This document shows positions 8,401 to 11,288 of a stretch of DNA of 11,288 nucleotides, piece by piece (the first letter of the stretch is position 1; the number at the start of each line of letters is the position of its first letter). The stretch spans positions 1 through 11,288 of the forward strand of contig JANWHF010000078.1 of assembly GCA_025450555.1 (NCBI GenBank), read 5' to 3'. Position numbers and translations under genes: made by a program. Below the pieces are notes generated by a model that made no database searches, was not told where the DNA came from, and saw only the letters and a program-made list of their open reading frames with translations. This DNA comes from Tepidisphaeraceae bacterium. Its GTDB lineage: Bacteria; Planctomycetota; Phycisphaerae; Tepidisphaerales; Tepidisphaeraceae.

Positions 8401-8799
8401 CGCACGGATGATGGAGCCGGTCATGTGACTTCAACGATCGTGATGGATGTGCCGTTATCGCAGAGCGCGGTGATCCTCGGTCAGATCGATCAAAAAGGAT
8501 CTCGCCGCGCCCGAGAAGTGCATACCGACACCACCGCCCCCGACACAGCGCTGGCCCGGGCGCGGATCGAAGTGACCTTCTCCAACTCCGCCGCCACCCT
8601 CGGCGGCCAGGAAAGCATGGGCGACTACATCCGCCATGGCCTTCTCACCAGCCTCGAAGGGCTTGGATATAGCCTGATGTGGATCATCATCGGAATCTGC
8701 CTGGTCGCGCCGTGGGCGATTGTGATTTGGGGAGTGTGGAAGGTGATACGCAGATCGAGAGCGAAAACGCTGGCAGGTACGCCGGGCGTGCCTACGTAG
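5470..8799 (+). CDS. Membrane anti-sigma candidate: zinc-finger domain fused to DUF4349 and a DUF4349-like repeat array
   Basis: The protein has 1109 residues. Residues 1-60 form a zf-HC2-type anti-sigma domain: LTDRERTEFEAHVEACPTC carries the zinc motif H28-x3-C32-x2-C35. Transmembrane helix 1 is at about 86-106. A low-complexity Gly/Ala/Pro/Gln linker covers about 110-350 and includes TTQPA. A DUF4349 domain follows at about 354-520, with its typical RSGEMEFEVDNFE start and an inserted coiled coil near 442-496. Five further modules of 101-113 residues follow (about 524-636, 637-739, 740-842, 843-943, 944-1045). Each has the same strand-helix-strand pattern and a Pro-containing strand such as FNVP, FWIP, FDLP or MDVP. 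Helix 2 is near 1072-1095, followed by a basic tail. This predicts both ends in the cytoplasm and about 960 residues outside. Directly downstream of the ECF gene, it is probably its anti-sigma factor; what the outer part binds is unknown. No clear ribosome binding site precedes ATG 5470. Confidence 0.9.
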   Translation: MNEHPLEQIDAFVAGGLTDRERTEFEAHVEACPTCATALAEAKDMDAAVNQLFAFARPGGGFEDRIVRNLNRPKLKRQWVHPIVRKVAVGVAATIFVGGIGYVGNAMMNGQSVWFGHFVRQGHSTALGWAVSDAAPADKSFLAKLPSKPQAARALNEFSDQKESELGGRYRSNVAAPQDDKDSVLLPTNDSSGEDQIAGGVKKAEAKTEYESLGKLQSNPQLQQSQKLAYQSYYALGVQPPVEQPKEPGQNNYAFGGNAGGGAGPAPAAKPMDSLGRNDRSAGASVNGSLRDARSNLATGAAQQSAEAGVVRSPSASEGRAAEDKSGAPDSAIAASPQADHIDRPTTQPAEGRKIIRSGEMEFEVDNFETAVERIQKIVAEESGFVSTTESDKLPNGKVKGRVVLRCPPDRLDTLVLKLRGIGDLHTQRIGAQDITKQYTDLASGLRAARAMEDRLLEIIKTGKGQVKDLLEAEKQLGVWREKIEQIEGEIRYDNNLVSLSTLTVTLAERDIQTPAFASETETVNLSLETEKVEEDYQKVRDAIDQAKGRITASELKQFDAGQYRATISAQLPPDKAEPFLARVRQLDGRLAHFERQRTQSTSNGNTARTDPLRVKQEDVVVNLTIYNLANIAPRRTSNLVVVAANVDQAYQSLIDQVNSIDGKVVTSAITRPTAEQTDASLNFNVPADKADLMLTAIRGAGEVVKSDVTESPDSQNVTESKRGFSITLASLNAFAARESQQIQLAASDVPAEFNDLLSAARDKGGRIANSQLNEQDRQNIVGTLTFWIPRDALPAIEQAFGKSAEVVSRMVTRSNDTQNTVDTKIQFQVTVSSADRLPARQTVQVTLAAANVPDTLNAIRAALPKGARVLMSQLDQQDPQNISGKLVFDLPEGSDAKVMEILKKQTATLSRQIKRIPDGQIAVEKDRYEAMLVSADHQPPRQTVVEKVLVGDVDQAVDDFVAAASSAGGRQVDNPQRTDDGAGHVTSTIVMDVPLSQSAVILGQIDQKGSRRAREVHTDTTAPDTALARARIEVTFSNSAATLGGQESMGDYIRHGLLTSLEGLGYSLMWIIIGICLVAPWAIVIWGVWKVIRRSRAKTLAGTPGVPT

Positions 8800-8852
8800 C
8801 ACAGCCTTCCAGGCTGTGACCAAAAGTTCACAGGCTGGAAGCCCGTGCCACA
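8795..8852. repeat. Dispersed inverted repeat at the end of the DUF4349 gene
   Basis: The arms 8795-8819 and 8828-8852 are imperfect inverted repeats around an 8-base spacer; the core is CTTCCAGGCTGTGA against TCACAGGCTGGAAG. The left arm starts inside the last codons of the upstream gene. From memory this is the very common planctomycete/verrucomicrobial repeat whose spurious translation reads GTGFQPV. It lies between two converging genes, so it could serve as a two-way transcript end. Confidence 0.7.
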
Positions 8853-8904
8853 GACACCGGATCTCAATCAATAAAGCTGGCTCAGGTTTCTCTGTGGCTC
8901 ACTG

Positions 8905-9384
8905 CTAAAGTCTGCGCGTGTAGCCAGCGATGGGTGCCATCTTCAAAGCTGTCAGCGGCGCGATAATGCGATTGAGGTTGGAGCGCCTCATCGCCAAAAA
9001 TGTCGTGAACTCATCGTGATCCGCGAAAATCACGAAAGGTTTGGGCATCGGGACAAATGTGAAGTCGATCGAATCGCTGAGGACCGCTTGCAGCATCGCC
9101 CGAATATCTTTTGAGCCTTTGGCCTCAAGAGTCCAATTCTCGAGCGATTTGTCTTTCGGAAGCGCCAGCCCATGACCCTGCAAGAACTCGTTCACATTCT
9201 CCGGTTCAAAAACCACCTGCGACAAAGTGATCCGCGCTGCCTGCACCGGCTCCAGCGCGTCGATGATTGTCGATACGAACGGATCGAGGTTCTTCAAGGG
9301 CGTTTCAAACGTCGATTGGAACGACCAGGAAACCTTGCGAAATCGCTTGAGCTCTCCGGGTGTTTCGTTGAGCGAAAGAGGCAT
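8905..9384 (-). CDS. Hypothetical protein, 159 residues
   Basis: I do not recognise the family. It reads from ATG at 9384 to TAG at 8905-8907; a stop codon lies five codons upstream in frame, so the start cannot be much earlier. The ribosome binding site is weak (GGGG about 8 bases before ATG). The product looks soluble and globular, with alternating strands and helices. A segment at 105-125 (DFTFVPMPKPFVIFADHDEF) contains a strand rich in Pro, Phe and Asp. The C-terminus is basic (GYTRRL). There is no signal peptide or membrane helix. It lies 49 bases downstream of the 64-residue gene on the same strand, so the two may be co-transcribed, and its phrasing suggests they are partners. It converges with the DUF4349 gene across a palindromic repeat. 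Confidence 0.65.
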   Translation of the reverse strand: MPLSLNETPGELKRFRKVSWSFQSTFETPLKNLDPFVSTIIDALEPVQAARITLSQVVFEPENVNEFLQGHGLALPKDKSLENWTLEAKGSKDIRAMLQAVLSDSIDFTFVPMPKPFVIFADHDEFTTFLAMRRSNLNRIIAPLTALKMAPIAGYTRRL

Positions 9385-9433
9385 CTCGTTACCCCACTAT
9401 AGGCTCTTTGCGACGGTCGACGCACCAAATCAA

Positions 9434-9628
9434 TTATTCCTGTTGTAACGTTTCAAGCAATCGCTCAGTGGCGATCGACAGTTTCAAATCATTCTCATAG
9501 CGCGCTTCGCGAAGAGCCGCGCGGAGCCGGCAGACTTTGCTCTTGCGGCAATCGGTGCCGCGCTGAAGCAGGGAAAGAATTCTCTGCACTTGCGGATTCG
9601 AGATTGTTCTGCGTTGTGTTGAAGCCAT
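9434..9628 (-). CDS. Small helical protein, possibly FlgM-like anti-sigma
   Basis: The product is 64 residues and mostly helical. Residues 31-61 (KVCRLRAALREARYENDLKL then SIATERLLETL) have the spacing of the C-terminal helices of FlgM-type anti-sigma-28 proteins: a V-x2-L-x-A-I/L helix, an aromatic Y-E-N-D turn, then a helix ending in LL. FlgM is usually about 90-100 residues, so this would be a short version, and the usual Gly before Tyr is Arg here. No flagellar gene is in view. The ATG at 9628 has no visible ribosome binding site. It might instead be a small partner of the 159-residue protein just downstream. The function is tentative. Confidence 0.5.
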   Translation of the reverse strand: MASTQRRTISNPQVQRILSLLQRGTDCRKSKVCRLRAALREARYENDLKLSIATERLLETLQQE

Positions 9629-9680
9629 TCAGTTGAAGCGATGAACTGTTGATCGACAAAATCGAGGCGGGGACAGAAGA

Positions 9681-9901
9681 GATTCACCGCTGGAAAGCGG
9701 TTCTGCTGAGCTGCGGGCCGATGCGAGGGACATCGATCTTTAGCGCCAGGGACGCCAAGACAGCCAAGAGCGCCAAGAAATCAATTTATAATTTTTCTTC
9801 TTGGCACCCTTGGCGTTCTTGGCGCATCAATCAGCGCCCCGCGCATCGGCCACTCATTTCAGCAGAACCCGACCTCCGTGCCTCCGTGACTCCGTGGTGA
9901 A
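9681..9901. repeat. Nested palindromic interspersed repeat, copy 2 (MITE-like)
   Basis: This is the shorter relative of the element at 2908-3249. The left outer arm has GCGGTTCTGCTGAG (9697-9710) and GCCGATGCGAGGG (9717-9729); the right arm has the matching CATCGGC (9844-9850) and CAGCAGAACCC (9860-9870), then three CCTCCGTG-type units (9873-9896). The inner hairpin (9743-9824) again uses 9-base GCCAAG units, four on the left and three on the right. Its apex AATTTATAA (9783-9791) is identical to copy 1. The right end lies eight bases from the stop of the minus-strand gene at 9909. It lacks the extra 40 or so bases that separate outer and inner arms in copy 1. Confidence 0.82.
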
Positions 9902-9908
9902 AACTTCT

Positions 9909-10274
9909 TCACTCATAACACGCCTGCAGCGAATCGAGCCGGCGATAGAGCTCGCGCAGGACCTGGCGGTAAATCTCAAACTCCTCGGCGGCCGTCAGGT
10001 CATCCTGCTTGCGGGCGGAGCCGACGAGAATCGTTTCCAGCACTTCGGTAATGCACGGCACGCTCAGTCCAATATCTTCCGAAGACATTTCAAAATGCTC
10101 GTCCCAGGAAATGGTCGCCCGGAAATGTTTGCCGCCGGTCCGATACTCTGACCAGCCCTGGATTCGCTCCTGGCGGTGGGGGCGCAGCATGGCCATCACC
10201 GCGCGAACATCTTCTTCAAACATCTGTTCGTTCATCCATTGATCCGCGACATCCTGCGCGCAACGAGTCACCAT
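9909..10274 (-). CDS. Hypothetical protein, 121 residues
   Basis: I do not recognise the family. The start at ATG 10274 is well fixed by the strongest ribosome binding site in the window. The protein is soluble and acidic. It appears alpha+beta: a helix at about 18-38 (EEDVRAVMAMLRPHRQ), a strand pair around 43-60 containing GKHFRATISWDEHFE, then helices from 72 to the end with a coiled-coil character (EEFEIYRQVLRELYRRLDSL). It has no signal or membrane segment. The palindromic repeat copy begins just past its stop. It starts a leftward run that continues, after the repeat, with the 64- and 159-residue genes. Confidence 0.75.
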   Translation of the reverse strand: MVTRCAQDVADQWMNEQMFEEDVRAVMAMLRPHRQERIQGWSEYRTGGKHFRATISWDEHFEMSSEDIGLSVPCITEVLETILVGSARKQDDLTAAEEFEIYRQVLRELYRRLDSLQACYE

Positions 10275-10278
10275 AAAA

Positions 10279-10286
10279 CCTCCTCC
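10279..10286 (-). promoter_or_regulatory. Strong ribosome binding site for the 121-residue gene
   Basis: On the minus strand GGAGGAGG lies 4 bases before ATG 10274 (7 bases if the distal GGAGG is used). It is a full Shine-Dalgarno match and much stronger than others in the window. Confidence 0.75.
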
Positions 10287-10741
10287 GGTTTCAACTGCTC
10301 AAGGCAGAAGCACAACAAATTTTGCAAGCCGCGAGGGCACCCGTTCCTCCGCAGCTAGTCTGCGTCGTGACGCGATCTTTGTCGCATCGGTCGCATGACA
10401 CAACACGCATCGGCGGACGGTTCACGAACTCTTCACAGCGACAGCCGTGCGCCTTTCATCTGACAGCGTGTCGCGAGGTCGAAAAACCTGATGAAGTCTC
10501 GGGGATCGTCACAAATGTGGAGCGGCTGCGCGGACGAAATGGGGCGGAAAAATTCTTTGTGGGTGACACATTTTCGCCGCTCCACGCGAGAGCAATTTCA
10601 AGGATTCTGTCACTTTTAAACTGGCCACGTCGAATAATAGTGACATCTGGAAAACCTTGGCATGTTCGGGTTTCGCGGGAGGAACCTGGGCGAGTCAAGG
10701 CAACAACTTCCTCCCGCGGTGCACCAAGGTATAGACCTCAA
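10287..10741. other. Divergent intergenic region with several inverted repeats
   Basis: No convincing gene lies here. It separates a leftward gene from a rightward membrane-protein gene, so it should hold promoters for both. Visible structures are a small hairpin CGCAG/CTGCG (10350-10364), a 10-base inverted repeat GTGGAGCGGC (10517-10526) with GCCGCTCCAC (10576-10585), an inverted pair TGTCAC (10608-10613) and GTGACA (10640-10645) with another GTGACA at 10563-10568, and a nested palindrome just before the next gene. No confident -35/-10 pair could be chosen. Confidence 0.6.
10654..10730 (+). promoter_or_regulatory. Nested inverted repeat, candidate structured leader of the membrane-protein gene
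   Basis: A perfect 11-base inverted repeat, CGCGGGAGGAA (10674-10684) and TTCCTCCCGCG (10708-10718), encloses a 23-base loop. It is itself enclosed by ACCTTGG (10654-10660) and CCAAGGT (10724-10730). The structure ends 12 bases before the ribosome binding site at 10743. It does not match a riboswitch class I know. Confidence 0.5.
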
Positions 10742-10742
10742 A

Positions 10743-10747
10743 GGGAG
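10743..10747 (+). promoter_or_regulatory. Ribosome binding site for the membrane-protein gene
   Basis: GGGAG ends 6 bases before GTG 10754, supporting that start over the GTG at 10747, which is in another frame. Confidence 0.6.
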
Positions 10748-10753
10748 TGTGCC

Positions 10754-11288
10754 GTGACGCTATCACACTACGTTTTACGTCCGCGCCTGCGCGATCTGCT
10801 GCTTCAATTCCTCGTTCACAAGAACCCGTTTTATCTTTTGAGCGCGCTGTCGATGATCGCCGGCTGTTTTGCAATCAACAGCGATCTGTCGCCGCACGCG
10901 GGCGAACTCGGGAAGCTGCTTTACCTGCTGGCGATTCTCAATGGCTATGAAGCCATCGTCATCGAGCTGGGGCTGTATCTGATCAAGAAGCGAAAGATCA
11001 TTCGCGATGGACGAACGCTCCTGCTGATCGAAGCGCCGTTCCTGGTTGATTTGATTTTTCTCAATGCCGAGGCGGGGTTGGTTTCTTTTCACGTTGGAAT
11101 CATCCTGAATCTGCTGGCCTTGTTCCTGGCATTGCTGAAAGCGGGCATCGTTCTGCGCGTTCTCAATGGAACAGTGTCGCGTGCCGACTCGGCATTCATT
11201 GCCGCCGAACTTGCGACGCTATTCATGCTGCCGTCCGCGTTCAAATGGCTGGAGCATCGTGGCCCGATTACAGGGCTGCACTTCTATC
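10754..11288 (+). CDS. Multi-pass integral membrane protein, 3' end outside the window
   Basis: The frame opens at GTG 10754 and stays open for 178 codons to the window edge, so it is partial. The N-terminus (MTLSHYVLRPRLRDLLLQFL) is short, amphipathic and basic. Hydrophobic segments then follow near 25-43, 53-77, 88-104, 113-137 and 146-165, giving about five transmembrane helices so far. Between the second and third lies a basic loop (KKRKIIRDGR, 78-87), which suggests a cytoplasmic face. The phrases NPFYLLSALSMIAGCF and IEAPFLVDLIF seem typical of an unnamed planctomycete membrane family, by recollection only. No catalytic or transporter motif is seen. A structured leader precedes it. Hydrophobic periodicity and the ribosome binding site make coding very likely; function is unknown. 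Confidence 0.78.
   Translation, partial: MTLSHYVLRPRLRDLLLQFLVHKNPFYLLSALSMIAGCFAINSDLSPHAGELGKLLYLLAILNGYEAIVIELGLYLIKKRKIIRDGRTLLLIEAPFLVDLIFLNAEAGLVSFHVGIILNLLALFLALLKAGIVLRVLNGTVSRADSAFIAAELATLFMLPSAFKWLEHRGPITGLHFY

Noticed and set aside
6142..8424. Two long minus-strand frames (6142-7158 and 7210-8424)
   Set aside because: They are shadows of the DUF4349 gene; their products are Arg/His/Leu-rich with no recognisable domain.
8625..8871. Minus-strand frames reading GTGFQPV
   Set aside because: This peptide is the familiar spurious translation of a dispersed palindromic repeat.
9649..10151. Two plus-strand frames across the second palindromic element and the 121-residue gene
   Set aside because: They translate repeat arms and then run antisense to a gene with a strong ribosome binding site.
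10456..10698. 80-codon minus-strand frame in the divergent intergenic region
   Set aside because: It has no ribosome binding site and Arg/Ser/Thr-rich composition, and it covers inverted repeats. A real small gene cannot be fully excluded.

Overview
The window looks like a chromosomal segment from a GC-rich planctomycete, most likely of the class Phycisphaerae. This is inferred from the gene types (NPCBM-domain protein, squalene-cyclase-like repeat protein, ECF sigma factor paired with a very large membrane anti-sigma candidate), the Thr-Gln-Pro-rich linkers common in that group, frequent GTG starts, and several dispersed palindromic repeats between genes. No rRNA, tRNA, CRISPR array, transposase or phage gene was found.

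Layout. Bases 1-2903 hold two co-directional genes: the C-terminal part of a Gln-rich coiled-coil protein, then an exported prenyltransferase/squalene-oxidase-repeat protein. A nested palindromic repeat (about 2908-3249) follows. It overlaps the start region of the next gene, an exported NPCBM-domain protein ending near 4558. Bases 4735-8799 form the most interesting unit: an ECF sigma factor with a good candidate auto-regulated promoter, followed by a 1109-residue protein. That protein joins a zinc-finger anti-sigma domain, one transmembrane helix, a long disordered stretch, a DUF4349 domain, five degenerate DUF4349-like modules and a C-terminal transmembrane helix. From 8905 to 10274 three small genes of uncertain function lie on the minus strand; one resembles the C-terminal helices of FlgM-type anti-sigma factors. 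A second copy of the nested palindrome (about 9681-9901) sits between two of them. A 479-base divergent intergenic region with inverted repeats then leads into a multi-pass membrane protein that runs off the right edge.

How it may work together. The sigma factor and the DUF4349 protein have the order and domains of a sigma/anti-sigma pair. The inferred model is that the cytoplasmic zinc finger holds the sigma factor while the extracytoplasmic DUF4349 array senses or binds something in the envelope. The left-hand genes are cell-envelope or exported proteins with no direct sequence link to this unit. Several genes are followed closely by different dispersed hairpin repeats, which may act as transcript ends or mRNA-stabilising structures.
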